Part shown: one piece after another, positions 1 through 8,629 of the stretch
Numbering within the stretch: the first letter of the stretch is position 1
How the letters are laid out: each line of letters opens with the position of its first letter
Source of the DNA: Sedimenticola thiotaurini
GTDB lineage: Bacteria; Pseudomonadota; Gammaproteobacteria; Chromatiales; Chromatiaceae
Assembly (NCBI RefSeq): GCF_001007875.1
Contig: NZ_CP011412.1
Location: 62,001 to 126,000 of the forward strand
Reading direction: 5' to 3'
DNA length: 64,000 bases
The notes under the pieces: model-generated
Seen by the model: only the letters and a program-made list of their open reading frames with translations
Database searches by the model: none
What the model was told of the DNA's origin: nothing
Program-made: the position numbers and the translations under genes

Positions 1-195
1 TACGTCTTTACCATGCAGCACCAGATTCGCAGCTGTCAGCAGCTGTCGCGCATGTACCAGGGTAAAGAAGGTAGTGCCAGTATGACGGATATTGAGGTGT
101 TTATCCGGGCATCCGCAAACGGCTATCCCATGAGTGTACCTGTAGCCGAGTACAACATGAATACTGACTACCTTGAGCGGGAATACAATCAATAG
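1..195 (+). CDS. C-terminal fragment of probable SoxA cytochrome subunit (5' truncated)
   Basis: The reading frame is open from base 1, so only about the last 64 residues are present. They contain an Arg-Ser-Cys motif followed by a helix reading EVFIRASANGYPM. This resembles the end of SoxA, where a cysteine (the persulfide heme ligand) precedes a conserved helix and an N-G-x-P turn. The next gene encodes SoxX, the partner of SoxA in the periplasmic SoxAX complex that loads thiosulfate onto SoxY. The call therefore rests on weak sequence resemblance plus position. Another periplasmic cytochrome tail remains possible, and the upstream heme motif would settle it. Confidence 0.5.
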   Translation, partial: YVFTMQHQIRSCQQLSRMYQGKEGSASMTDIEVFIRASANGYPMSVPVAEYNMNTDYLEREYNQ

Positions 196-289
196 AAAAA
201 CATAATCGATTGATCCTATCGCTTGAACCTTAATCCTGCGCAAGTCCGCTACCGGAGTTGTGTAAGACGAGTATTTCGGAGATTGAACA

Positions 290-817
290 ATGTCGAAAAA
301 AAGTTGTTTTCAATTATCAGTCAGCAACCTGTTAATGCAGGGGCTGGCCATAGTAATGCTGCTGGGGATTGGCGCTGTCGCCGCCGCAGCAGAGAAAGAG
401 CAGCGCCAGTGGGTGCCGGGGGAACCCTATCCCCCTGAACTGCTGGATCAGTATCCCTGCCACAGTTATGAACTGGAGTGCGGCCACCTTCCGCCGCCAC
501 CGGTTGAGACGGTGGAGTTTAATGATACAGAGCTGAACGGTGATGCTGCCCGTGGCGAAAAGATAGCCACCAACCTGCGTTGGGGTAACTGTGTTGCCTG
601 CCACAAGCTGCCGGGACATGAAGCCGGCAGCGGTACCGTGGGACCGAGCCTGGTGGACTATGCCGAGCGTTCGCTCCCTTACAGCTACACATTCCAGCGA
701 ATCTGGGATCCGCGTGTACTGAGTCCCGATGCACACATGCCGGTATTCGGACCGAACCGGGTTCTTACCAAGAGCGAGATCATTGATGTAATGACCTTCC
801 TCTACGCTAAAAAATAG
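290..817 (+). CDS. soxX: SoxX-type monoheme cytochrome c
   Basis: A 175-residue exported protein with a signal peptide of about 34 residues ending in an alanine run. The single heme site CVACH is at residues 101-105. Gly-Pro-Ser and a methionine in HMPVFG (Met150, likely axial ligand) follow, with a C-terminal EIIDVMTFL helix. This is the SoxX pattern: the small subunit of SoxAX, which oxidatively attaches thiosulfate to the SoxYZ carrier in the periplasm. An extension before the heme domain carries two more cysteines (57 and 64) that may form a disulfide. CGGAGA about 10 bases upstream serves as ribosome site. It is the last gene of its operon, because a terminator follows. Confidence 0.85.
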   Translation: MSKKSCFQLSVSNLLMQGLAIVMLLGIGAVAAAAEKEQRQWVPGEPYPPELLDQYPCHSYELECGHLPPPPVETVEFNDTELNGDAARGEKIATNLRWGNCVACHKLPGHEAGSGTVGPSLVDYAERSLPYSYTFQRIWDPRVLSPDAHMPVFGPNRVLTKSEIIDVMTFLYAKK

Positions 818-831
818 ATCCTCCGCGCTTG

Positions 832-880
832 GCGGCCTCATCCTCCTAGCCGAGTCCCCCCTCGGCGTGAGGCCGCATTT
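832..880 (+). terminator. Rho-independent terminator after soxX
   Basis: An outer stem gcggcctca/tgaggccgc encloses an inner stem gccgag/ctcggc, and a T run follows immediately. It lies 15 bases after the soxX stop codon. Confidence 0.85.
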
Positions 881-971
881 TTCCACCGATGGGGTATGTC
901 AGGTGGTTGAGCAGAGGCTGGTGTTTTTATCACGGGAGTAGTTGATTTCATCCAGAAGTGATTTTGCTGAA

Positions 972-1883
972 CTACTTCGTCCCACCGGACGGTGGCATCG
1001 ACTTTTGGAAACTGCTCACCTCTCCGGCGATTTCGGCGATCAGTTCTTCCAACATCAACTCCTTGTCGCCGTGATAAACAGCCTGGTAGTCAATGAATGG
1101 TAAAGGTGTGGTTGTTTTGAGAAGCAACAGTTTGTTGCTTTCAACCTCTTTCTGGTAGATATCTGCCGGCAGGGTGCTGATGCCCAATCCGTTCAGAGTG
1201 AGTGTGGCAATGGTCTGAAGATTATTACAAAAGCCAACGTCGCTGAAGTTGACATTGGCGTCATTGAACCAGCGTTTGATAATTTCATAGATATTGGATT
1301 TGGCTGGCAGCAGTATTACCGGCCATTGTGCAAGTTCTTTGGCACCCAACACCTGGTCCGGAATATTGAGTTTGGGGCTGGCCACCCAGGAGAAAGTGAC
1401 ACCCCCGAGGGGTATGGCGCGAACATTCGGTCTGGATATCGGGCTGGGTAGCAGGACGATGTCCAGTTTTCGTTTGTCGAACTTGGACCAGAGATTCCCG
1501 GTTAAATCCACATCGATCACGATGTTGACGTCCGGGTAGCGCCGGTTGACCTCGGCCACCAGGGTTGGCAACCAGGTCAGGGCAATCAGTTCAGCCACGC
1601 CGACCCGTACAACGCCGGTGATGGCTGTCAGGTTACCGACTGCTTTGCAGATGGTCTGCTCCATGCCGAGCATCTGTTCGGCCATGGGTATCAGTGCCCG
1701 TCCGCGATCATTCAGGATGGCCCGTCGTCCACTCCGTTTAAACAGTTTTACGCCCAGATGACTCTCCAGCTCCTTGACCCGCTGGGAGATGGTGGGCTGG
1801 GTGAGGTGCAGTTTTTCTGCCGCTGCTGCAAAGCTGCCGAGACGGGAGATCCAGACCACGGCTTCGAGATGACGTATGTTCAT
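972..1883 (-). CDS. LysR-family transcriptional regulator
   Basis: A 303-residue protein with the LysR N-terminal winged helix-turn-helix (residues 1-60, including LHLTQPTISQRVKELE) and a substrate-binding-like effector domain from about residue 90. Such regulators bind a small ligand and usually control a divergent gene. Here that is the acyl-CoA synthetase starting 137 bases away, so it probably responds to the acid or acyl-CoA handled by the locus that follows. The ATG at the right end starts directly with the conserved MNIRHLEAVVWI segment. The inducer cannot be read from sequence. Confidence 0.9.
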   Translation of the reverse strand: MNIRHLEAVVWISRLGSFAAAAEKLHLTQPTISQRVKELESHLGVKLFKRSGRRAILNDRGRALIPMAEQMLGMEQTICKAVGNLTAITGVVRVGVAELIALTWLPTLVAEVNRRYPDVNIVIDVDLTGNLWSKFDKRKLDIVLLPSPISRPNVRAIPLGGVTFSWVASPKLNIPDQVLGAKELAQWPVILLPAKSNIYEIIKRWFNDANVNFSDVGFCNNLQTIATLTLNGLGISTLPADIYQKEVESNKLLLLKTTTPLPFIDYQAVYHGDKELMLEELIAEIAGEVSSFQKSMPPSGGTK

Positions 1884-1908
1884 ATTGATAAGAATACACT
1901 ATTAAAAA

Positions 1909-1937
1909 ACATCGATAAATATCATTAGTACCGATGT
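1909..1937. promoter_or_regulatory. Possible LysR operator in the divergent promoter region
   Basis: An inverted repeat acatcg-N17-cgatgt lies in the AT-rich gap between the LysR gene and the acyl-CoA synthetase. Its size and position suit a LysR-type site, but the arms are only six bases. I treat it as a candidate. Confidence 0.35.
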
Positions 1938-2019
1938 ATGGTGATTGTTATGCTCCGTCGACATCAGGGTTGGTAGCAGAGCGATACCGTTATTAGACAG
2001 GCCATTTAGCGAGGAGCGT

Positions 2020-3741
2020 ATGTCGGCGAAGCCTATCCAAGAGAAAGAGATATATGTTAGCGGTGACGGTATGAATCCGGATGCCCTGAAAGCCTCAATC
2101 GGTGAGCCGGTTACCTACGAACGTGTCATCGAACATTTCCGGATTGACATTCCCGAATACTACAACATGGCAGGCGATACCGTGCTTCGTCAGGTGGAGG
2201 CCGGCAATGGCGAGGCGATTGCCCTGATTGCCGAACATGCCGACGGTCTGATCAACCGTTTCAGTTATGCAGAGCTTGCCGAACGTTCAGCGCGTCTTTC
2301 AAACCTGTTTCAGGAGTTGGGGGTTGGCCGGGGCACCGTCGTGGCCTGTTATCTTGGTGCGGGTCTCGAGGCTGCTCTGACCTATCTGGCGGTGTTTCGC
2401 CTGGGGGGGATCGTCGCCCCCCTTTCCCAGCTCTACGGCCCGGATACGGTTATCCATGCGCTGGTGGACTCGGGTGCAACCATACTGGTGAGCGAGTCTG
2501 ATCTGTGGGCACGCATTGCCGAGCAGCAGAATCGATGCCCGGATCTGGCCACCGTGGTGCTTACTGACCCGGACGGTCAGCAGGGTATTGTGGATTTCAA
2601 TCAGTATCAACGGTTTTCCAGCGATGCCCATCTGGAGTCAACCCGGGCCGTCGAGCCTGCACTGCTGCTCTATACCTCGGGCTCTACCGGTATGCCGAAA
2701 GGCATTCTGCACGCCCACCGGATACTGCGTGGTTATCTGGCTTCCGTATCGCTGTTCTATGAACTGGAGATGAACAGGCCCGGCGCTGTGCTTTGGACAC
2801 CCTCTGATTGGTCCTGGGTCGCGGGAATATTCAATGTCATGCTCACCGGTTGGTTTTTCGGCCAAACCGTTGTGGCTAGTCGCGCACGCTTTTCGGCGGA
2901 AGGGTCTTTTGAATTAATGGCCCGTCACGGTGTGACTCACTGTTTCCTGACACCCACCGCGTTAAAACGGATGGCGGCCATTGACGACCCCTACGGCCGA
3001 TGGCCGGATCTTGCCATTCGTTCAATCGGGACCGGTGGCGAACCCCTGCCCAGCGCTGTACTTGCCTGGGGAGATAAGGTGCTCAATGTGCCCATTAACG
3101 AATTCTACGGGCTGACAGAAGTTAATCACCTGATCGGTAACTGCCGTACTCTCTTTCCGGTTCGCCCCGGCTCCATGGGCAAGGCCTACCCGGGCCATGT
3201 GGTGGCGATTATCGACCAGGCAGGAGATCCGGTAGCGGATGGCGAGATGGGCGAGATAGCGGCCCGGGATGATGATCCGACCCTGTTTCTCGGTTATTGG
3301 AATCAGCTGGGCCGTACCGCTTCCATGCGGGTGGGGCGCTGGGTACGCACCGGTGATCTGGGGTATCGGGACAGTGATGGCTATTTCTGGTATCACGGCC
3401 GCAATGACGATCTGATCAAAAGCGCCGGGTATCGAATCGGCCCGGCGGAAGTGGAGGATGCACTGGTTGAACACCCGGCGATTGACGAGGCAGCCGTTGT
3501 GGGCAGCCCGGACCCGGACCGGGGACAGGTGGTGAAGGCATTCGTCCGGCTGGCGGCAGGTCATGCACCGAGTGCGGAGTTGGCGAGAGAGATTCAACTG
3601 CACGTCAAGCGTTGCCTGGCAGCCTACAAATATCCGCGAAAAATTGAATTTGTCAGTGATTTTCCACTGACAAGCACTGGCAAGATAAATCGAAAAGCAC
3701 TCCGCTTAAAAGAGTTAGCAGAGAATTCCAATTACAAGTAA
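2020..3741 (+). CDS. AMP-forming acyl-CoA synthetase (acetyl-CoA synthetase-like)
   Basis: A 573-residue ANL-superfamily enzyme that activates a carboxylic acid to its CoA thioester with ATP. Visible motifs are the P-loop YTSGSTGMPKG, the hinge region YHGRNDDLIKSAGYRIGP and the C-terminal catalytic lysine region TSTGKINRKALR. I chose the ATG at 2020 because GAGGAG precedes it by three bases. An in-frame ATG 75 bases upstream lacks such a site. Size and layout resemble medium-chain or acetyl-type synthetases, but the substrate is not evident. The TRAP transporter and thiolase-like pair that follow suggest it activates the imported acid. Confidence 0.88.
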   Translation: MSAKPIQEKEIYVSGDGMNPDALKASIGEPVTYERVIEHFRIDIPEYYNMAGDTVLRQVEAGNGEAIALIAEHADGLINRFSYAELAERSARLSNLFQELGVGRGTVVACYLGAGLEAALTYLAVFRLGGIVAPLSQLYGPDTVIHALVDSGATILVSESDLWARIAEQQNRCPDLATVVLTDPDGQQGIVDFNQYQRFSSDAHLESTRAVEPALLLYTSGSTGMPKGILHAHRILRGYLASVSLFYELEMNRPGAVLWTPSDWSWVAGIFNVMLTGWFFGQTVVASRARFSAEGSFELMARHGVTHCFLTPTALKRMAAIDDPYGRWPDLAIRSIGTGGEPLPSAVLAWGDKVLNVPINEFYGLTEVNHLIGNCRTLFPVRPGSMGKAYPGHVVAIIDQAGDPVADGEMGEIAARDDDPTLFLGYWNQLGRTASMRVGRWVRTGDLGYRDSDGYFWYHGRNDDLIKSAGYRIGPAEVEDALVEHPAIDEAAVVGSPDPDRGQVVKAFVRLAAGHAPSAELAREIQLHVKRCLAAYKYPRKIEFVSDFPLTSTGKINRKALRLKELAENSNYK

Positions 3742-3775
3742 AAAGGCTTATCTATTTGGATAGGAGGAGTAGTGT

Positions 3776-4792
3776 ATGAAACCCATGATAAAACAGTTGG
3801 CAGCCCTGGTGCTTGCAAGCGGTATGGTGACAGGTGCGCAGGCGGCGACCACGCTTAACCTCAATCACCAGTGGCCGGCGACCACCACCGGTTCACAGGT
3901 TGACCAATGGTTCGCTGACGAGATAGCCAAGCGAACCAACAACCAGGTGAAGATCCGGATTTTCTGGTCGGAAGGTCTCGGAAAAGCCAAAGAGGGTTTA
4001 TCGCTGCTCCAGAATGGTGCGATAGATATGGCGGCCATTTCACCCGCCTATTTTCCGGCGCAGCTGCCCTTTTTTAGTGCGCCCAACTCCATTCCGATGG
4101 CTATAGAAACGGTCGATCAGGCGAACACCCTGATGCAACGGTTGTTGAAAGAGGTTCCCGCCTATAGCGAAGAGGCGGAGGCAAACGGCGTCAGAGCACT
4201 GTTCTTTCATCATCTGAATCCCTACCTGTTGGTATCCCGGGAAAAGATCGTCTCCACCGACCAGGTAAACGGAAAGAAAGTGCGTACCTGGGGTGCCGAT
4301 ATGCCCCGCATGGTGCAGGCGGTTGGCGGTACGCCGGTGACCCTGATGCTGCCGGAGATTTATGAGAGCCTGAGCCGTGGGGTTGTGGATGCCGCCCCGT
4401 TTGCTGTGGACCTGGTGGTGAATTACAAAATCTTCGAGGTGGCAAAAAACATCAGTGAAATAACCCTGTGGGAGGGGCCTGCCTGGGGCATCTGGATCTC
4501 CAAATCGGCCTGGCAGAAACTGACCCCAGAGCAACAGAAGATTTTTGAACAAGTAGCCAACGAGGCAATGGAACGGGATCGCAATGCGGTGCTCGCCAAG
4601 GGAGCGGAGGCGCGCAAAACATTGATTGAAAAAGGGGTCCAGTTCCACGCCTTTCCGGAGTCAGAAAAGGCCAAGTGGCGTGCAGCGCTACCGGACTTCT
4701 TCAGTGATTGGATCAAGCGTATGGACGAGCAGGGTAAGGGTGACGGTGCCCGCCAGACTGTCCAGATCTGGAAGGAAGTGGTCGGCGAATAA
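3776..4792 (+). CDS. TRAP transporter substrate-binding protein (DctP family)
   Basis: A 338-residue periplasmic protein with a signal peptide cleaved near GAQA (residue 23). The sequence has the DctP-family pattern, including the conserved binding-arginine region (KVRTWGADMPRMVQAVGGTPVTLM) and YESLSRGVVDA. TRAP binding proteins capture organic acids and deliver them to the DctQM membrane pair encoded next. AGGAGG lies eight bases before the ATG. Its ligand is probably the carboxylate activated by the upstream synthetase; this is inferred from linkage. Confidence 0.92.
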   Translation: MKPMIKQLAALVLASGMVTGAQAATTLNLNHQWPATTTGSQVDQWFADEIAKRTNNQVKIRIFWSEGLGKAKEGLSLLQNGAIDMAAISPAYFPAQLPFFSAPNSIPMAIETVDQANTLMQRLLKEVPAYSEEAEANGVRALFFHHLNPYLLVSREKIVSTDQVNGKKVRTWGADMPRMVQAVGGTPVTLMLPEIYESLSRGVVDAAPFAVDLVVNYKIFEVAKNISEITLWEGPAWGIWISKSAWQKLTPEQQKIFEQVANEAMERDRNAVLAKGAEARKTLIEKGVQFHAFPESEKAKWRAALPDFFSDWIKRMDEQGKGDGARQTVQIWKEVVGE

Positions 4793-4868
4793 CGACCCGG
4801 CCGTTTGGGTCCCGTGACCATTCCGGTGGTCACGGGGCGTTCCAATCATTGATTCTCTGGAGGATGCC

Positions 4869-5405
4869 ATGGCTGATACATCCACCCAACCGCTGTGCCC
4901 GAAATTCGCACGGCTGCTAAGGACGTTCAATCGTTCCTTCGCTCTGTTATCCGGTGTGGCCCTGTTCATCATGATGTTGATCGGGGCTGCCGATGCAATC
5001 GGTACCAGTCTCTTTTCCACGCCCATTCCGGCTGCATTCGAAGCCACGGAAGCGTTGATGGTGACCTCCGTGTTTCTGGCGCTGGGACTCTCCCAGCAGC
5101 GGGGTGCGCACATCAGTGTGGAGGTGCTGATCGGTCTCACTCCCTCCATTGTGCAGCGTATCGCGGCTGCACTGGGAAGCCTGTTGAGTCTCGTTCTGTT
5201 CGGACTGATTGCCTGGTTCGGATCGGAGGCGGCCATCGAGAGCTTTACGGTTAACGAGTACTCCTCCGGCATTATCAATTTTCCGATCTGGCCGGCCAAG
5301 GCAGCACTGGCATTCGGCGCAATGCTGATGACAATCCAGTGTGCCTGGGATTTTGTGAACGAACTCCTGGGACGGCACCACACCACCTCCCAACCGAAAA
5401 TTTAG
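4869..5405 (+). CDS. TRAP transporter small permease (DctQ family)
   Basis: A 178-residue inner-membrane protein with four predicted hydrophobic segments, the usual size and topology of the DctQ subunit. It forms a membrane complex with DctM encoded nine bases downstream. A GGAGG sequence precedes the chosen ATG. Its place between binding protein and large permease is the classic P-Q-M order. Confidence 0.9.
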   Translation: MADTSTQPLCPKFARLLRTFNRSFALLSGVALFIMMLIGAADAIGTSLFSTPIPAAFEATEALMVTSVFLALGLSQQRGAHISVEVLIGLTPSIVQRIAAALGSLLSLVLFGLIAWFGSEAAIESFTVNEYSSGIINFPIWPAKAALAFGAMLMTIQCAWDFVNELLGRHHTTSQPKI

Positions 5406-5414
5406 GAGCCGGAT

Positions 5415-6731
5415 ATGGATCCTTTAACTATCGGTTATATCTGTGTTGCTGCGCTGTTCATTTTCCTGGCCCTCGGTGTGCCTGTTGGCGTGGCCATGGG
5501 GGTGCTGGGTGTGGCGGGCATGTATGTCGGCTTCGGGGAGGCGTTCGCGTTCGGTCAACTCCGCACATTACCGTTTTCAGTGGTCAATAATTACGCCTTT
5601 GCCGTGCTGCCGATGTTTGTCCTGATGGGTGTGCTGGCGGAGTCTTCGGGCATCACATCGCAACTGTTTCATGCCGGTGAGCTGTGGCTGCGTAACCGCA
5701 AGGGCGGGTTGTACCAGGCAGTGGTGGTGGGGTCGGCTATCTTTGCCGCCGTGTCCGGATCGACCATTGTCAATGCGGTGGTGTTCACCCGGCTGGCCTT
5801 CCCGCACATGATCCGTTTCGGTTACTCCCGCGCCCTGTCAATCGGTTCGATTGCAGCAGCGGGTAGTTTCGCCGCCATGATTCCGCCATCAATCACCATG
5901 GTGATCTACGCCATTATCACCGAACAGTCGGTCGGCAAACTGCTGATCGCCGGAGCCCTGCCGGGCATTCTCACTGCAGTGGTGTATCTGATGGGTATCA
6001 GCGTGATGGTTCGCATCCGACCTTCACTGGCCCCCGATATCAAAGAATTGTCGACCCGGGCCGAGAAGTGGTCTGCCTTATGGGGTGTGTCGCCGGTTGC
6101 CCTACTGATCGTGCTGGTGCTTGGGGGTATCTATTTCGGTTTCTTCCCCCCTTCGGCCGCCGGTGCCATTGGTGCTTTCGGCGCCTTCTGTATTGCGGTA
6201 ACCCGCAAGTGGGGACAGGGTAGCAAGTGGCTCACCTCGTCGTTGCGGGATGCCGCGTCGGTCAGCTGCATCATCTTCATTATTCTGATTGGTGGCTTGA
6301 TCTTCTCCCGGATGCTGGTGGTATCCGGGGTGATTGACGGGTTCGTCGAACTGGTCAATACGTTTGCCTATTCGCCGCTCCGGTTCATGATATTCATCTC
6401 GATCATGTACATCATCCTCGGCTGTTTCCTCGACACCACCTCGATGCTTGTGGTGACCCTGCCGTTTGTCTTTCCGGCTGTTCAGCAGCTGGATATCGAT
6501 CCGATCTGGTTCGGTATCGTGCTGGTTAAATTGATCGAGATATCGGTGATCACACCACCGGTAGGCATTAACCTGTTCGCCGTGCTCGGCTCGGTATCGG
6601 GCCAGGCGCAGTTTCAGGACGTGGTGAAAGGGGTGCTGCCGTTCCTGTTAATGGAGATCCTCGTGCTGTTGATGTTGATCGCCTTTCCGTCAATTGCCAC
6701 CTGGCTGCCCGAACAGATGATTGCGAGCTGA
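5415..6731 (+). CDS. TRAP transporter large permease (DctM family)
   Basis: A 438-residue, about twelve-segment membrane protein with DctM hallmarks such as GSAIFAAVSGSTIVNAV and AAAGSFAAMIPPSI, and a C-terminal TPPVGINLFAVLG motif. It catalyses sodium-driven uptake of the substrate captured by the binding protein. AGGAG lies eight bases upstream of the ATG. It is complete and of normal length. Confidence 0.93.
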   Translation: MDPLTIGYICVAALFIFLALGVPVGVAMGVLGVAGMYVGFGEAFAFGQLRTLPFSVVNNYAFAVLPMFVLMGVLAESSGITSQLFHAGELWLRNRKGGLYQAVVVGSAIFAAVSGSTIVNAVVFTRLAFPHMIRFGYSRALSIGSIAAAGSFAAMIPPSITMVIYAIITEQSVGKLLIAGALPGILTAVVYLMGISVMVRIRPSLAPDIKELSTRAEKWSALWGVSPVALLIVLVLGGIYFGFFPPSAAGAIGAFGAFCIAVTRKWGQGSKWLTSSLRDAASVSCIIFIILIGGLIFSRMLVVSGVIDGFVELVNTFAYSPLRFMIFISIMYIILGCFLDTTSMLVVTLPFVFPAVQQLDIDPIWFGIVLVKLIEISVITPPVGINLFAVLGSVSGQAQFQDVVKGVLPFLLMEILVLLMLIAFPSIATWLPEQMIAS

Positions 6732-6742
6732 GGAACGAGATT

Positions 6743-7927
6743 ATGAAATCCATGCCATTGGTTGTTGGCAGTGCGGTGGTGCCGTTCCGTCGTTACCGGG
6801 ACGGTAGCGGACCCCGAGACTGGGTGCGCACCGTAGCAGGGGAAGCGCTTAGCGATGCGGCGATCGACCCGGCCGATATCGATGCGGTGATTATCGCCTC
6901 GGAAACCGACTTTCTGTCGCTGCAACTGGTGCCGGCCCCCCTTCTCCTGGATGAGATAGGGCTTTCCGGTTGTGCGGTAAGCCGTGTGGAAACCGGTGGC
7001 GCCAGTGGTGGTAATGCACTGCGTTCCGGGGTTATGCACATCCTGTCGGGTTTTGCCCGCCGGGTATTGATTATCGGCTATGAACACGCCGCCAGCCATC
7101 TGGCCGGGGACGATGTGCGGCTGCTTTACGGGCTCTCTTTTGATGCCGAACTGGAGGGGTGGGCCGGCGCCACCGCCACCATGCTCTACGCCCTGTCCGT
7201 GCAGAACCACATGGTTCGCCACGGCACGACCTCCGAGCAGCTGGCGGCGGTTTCAGTGAAGAATCACTGGAATGCCTGTGATAACCCCTGGGCGCATAAA
7301 CCGATGACCATCACCGTCGATGACGTGCTGGCGTCCCCCATGGTCAGCACACCCTATCGAATGCTGGACTGCAGTCTGATCAGTGACGGTGCGGCAGCCC
7401 TGGTATTGGCCCATCCGGACGCGGCTCCCAAACAGACCGAGCGGCCGTCGGTGCGTGTCACCGGTAGTGGTTGCGCAACCGATACGGTGCGGCTTGGTGA
7501 TCGGGATCAGCCGGGCAGGTTCAGTGCCAAGGAGCGTTCGGCCCGCCAGGCGTATGCCATGGCCGGGGTCACCGATCCGCAACGGCAGATCGAGGTGGTC
7601 GAGTTGTACGACGCCTATACGGGCGCTGAACTGCAAGCTATTGAAGCGCTCGGACTGTCGCCCGCAGGAGAGGCGGCGGCCCGACTCTGCGATGGCGTAT
7701 TTGACCGGGATGGTGCCTTGCCGGTCAACCTCTCCGGCGGCCTGATCGGTCAGGGCGGGGCGCCCGGTGCGGTGGGGCTGGCCCAGGCGATTACTGTGAC
7801 CCGTCTCCTGGAGGGACGTTACTGGTCCGGTCTGCAGGCAGGTAGAAGTTATCGGCGCGGCGTGACCGATTGTCACGCCGGGGTCGCCACTGTCAACGTG
7901 ACCCATGTGTTTGAACGGGAGGATTGA
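6743..7927 (+). CDS. Thiolase-like (SCP2-type) protein lacking the usual catalytic Cys and His
   Basis: A 394-residue thiolase-fold protein. Where true thiolases have the nucleophile in a C-A-S-G motif, it reads GGASGG (residues 85-90). Where they have G-H-P it reads IGQGGAPGA. Conventional Claisen thiolysis is therefore unlikely. Thiolase-like proteins paired with a DUF35 protein, as here, include the steroid side-chain retro-aldolase Ltp2-ChsH2 and BbsAB of the benzylsuccinate pathway. A C-C cleaving aldolase or unusual thiolase for a CoA intermediate made by the upstream synthetase is the best guess. The downstream partner gene overlaps or abuts its stop, which suggests co-translation. Confidence 0.8.
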   Translation: MKSMPLVVGSAVVPFRRYRDGSGPRDWVRTVAGEALSDAAIDPADIDAVIIASETDFLSLQLVPAPLLLDEIGLSGCAVSRVETGGASGGNALRSGVMHILSGFARRVLIIGYEHAASHLAGDDVRLLYGLSFDAELEGWAGATATMLYALSVQNHMVRHGTTSEQLAAVSVKNHWNACDNPWAHKPMTITVDDVLASPMVSTPYRMLDCSLISDGAAALVLAHPDAAPKQTERPSVRVTGSGCATDTVRLGDRDQPGRFSAKERSARQAYAMAGVTDPQRQIEVVELYDAYTGAELQAIEALGLSPAGEAAARLCDGVFDRDGALPVNLSGGLIGQGGAPGAVGLAQAITVTRLLEGRYWSGLQAGRSYRRGVTDCHAGVATVNVTHVFERED

Positions 7928-7929
7928 AT

Positions 7930-8412
7930 ATGAGCCGTCTATACAAGCGGACAGCAGGGGAGAACAGTAGATTCCCATGGGACCAAAACGGTCTGATGCC
8001 GATCGATCTTTCGCTCTCCTACAGTCATGGGTTTGGTGGTTTCACTCCTTTTTTCGAGGCCCTAATGCAGGGCCGGCTGTTGGGTAGCCGCTGTCCGATC
8101 TGTGACGAAGTGTGTTTTCCTCCACGTATGCGCTGTTCGGTGCACCATGTAGAGACCGAACTGGCGGAGCTGACAGGTTTTGCCCGCCTGCTCTCCTGGA
8201 CCACGGGACCGGTGAAGTTACCACAGGCGAATGAGACGGCACTACTGACCTTCGGTCTGGTGCAGCTGGATGGAGCGATTAACAGCACCCTGGTGAGAAT
8301 CGATGGGGACGAGACCCAACTGGTCACCGGCGCGCTGCTTCGATTGCAGCGGCTGGATGAAAAAGCCGATCTATCCCATCCCATACAGGCACTGGTATTC
8401 GAGCGTCCATAA
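7930..8412 (+). CDS. DUF35 zinc-ribbon/OB-fold partner of the thiolase-like protein
   Basis: A 160-residue protein with an N-terminal rubredoxin-like zinc ribbon (CPIC followed by PPRMRCSVHH, so the fourth ligand may be His) and a C-terminal OB-fold. DUF35 proteins bind thiolase-like subunits and handle acyl-CoA in their complexes. The ATG at 7930 follows GGAGG by six bases. A TTG at 7924 overlapping the thiolase stop is less attractive. Linkage with the thiolase-like gene supports a heteromeric enzyme. Confidence 0.82.
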   Translation: MSRLYKRTAGENSRFPWDQNGLMPIDLSLSYSHGFGGFTPFFEALMQGRLLGSRCPICDEVCFPPRMRCSVHHVETELAELTGFARLLSWTTGPVKLPQANETALLTFGLVQLDGAINSTLVRIDGDETQLVTGALLRLQRLDEKADLSHPIQALVFERP

Positions 8413-8629
8413 ACAGATCCGGATGGGGTAACGGTTGGGGCTGGTTCCCTGTTGGTACCGCTTGGGGATGCCGGCAGAAGAGGCGACAAAAAACAGGCAA
8501 GTGCGCTCTGCTGAAAAATAGGCAGTGGGGTAAGACTGGAAAGAGTAGAGCGCTGTTTATAGAAAATAATTGATTGAAGAGATCCGTTTAGACAAAGACG
8601 GAACGGGTTTAACAAGGAGTACCTTAATT

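Noticed and set aside
1945-2019. An N-terminal extension of the acyl-CoA synthetase
   Set aside because: There is no ribosome site for the upstream ATG, and the residues do not resemble the family start, whereas GAGGAG lies before the ATG at 2020.
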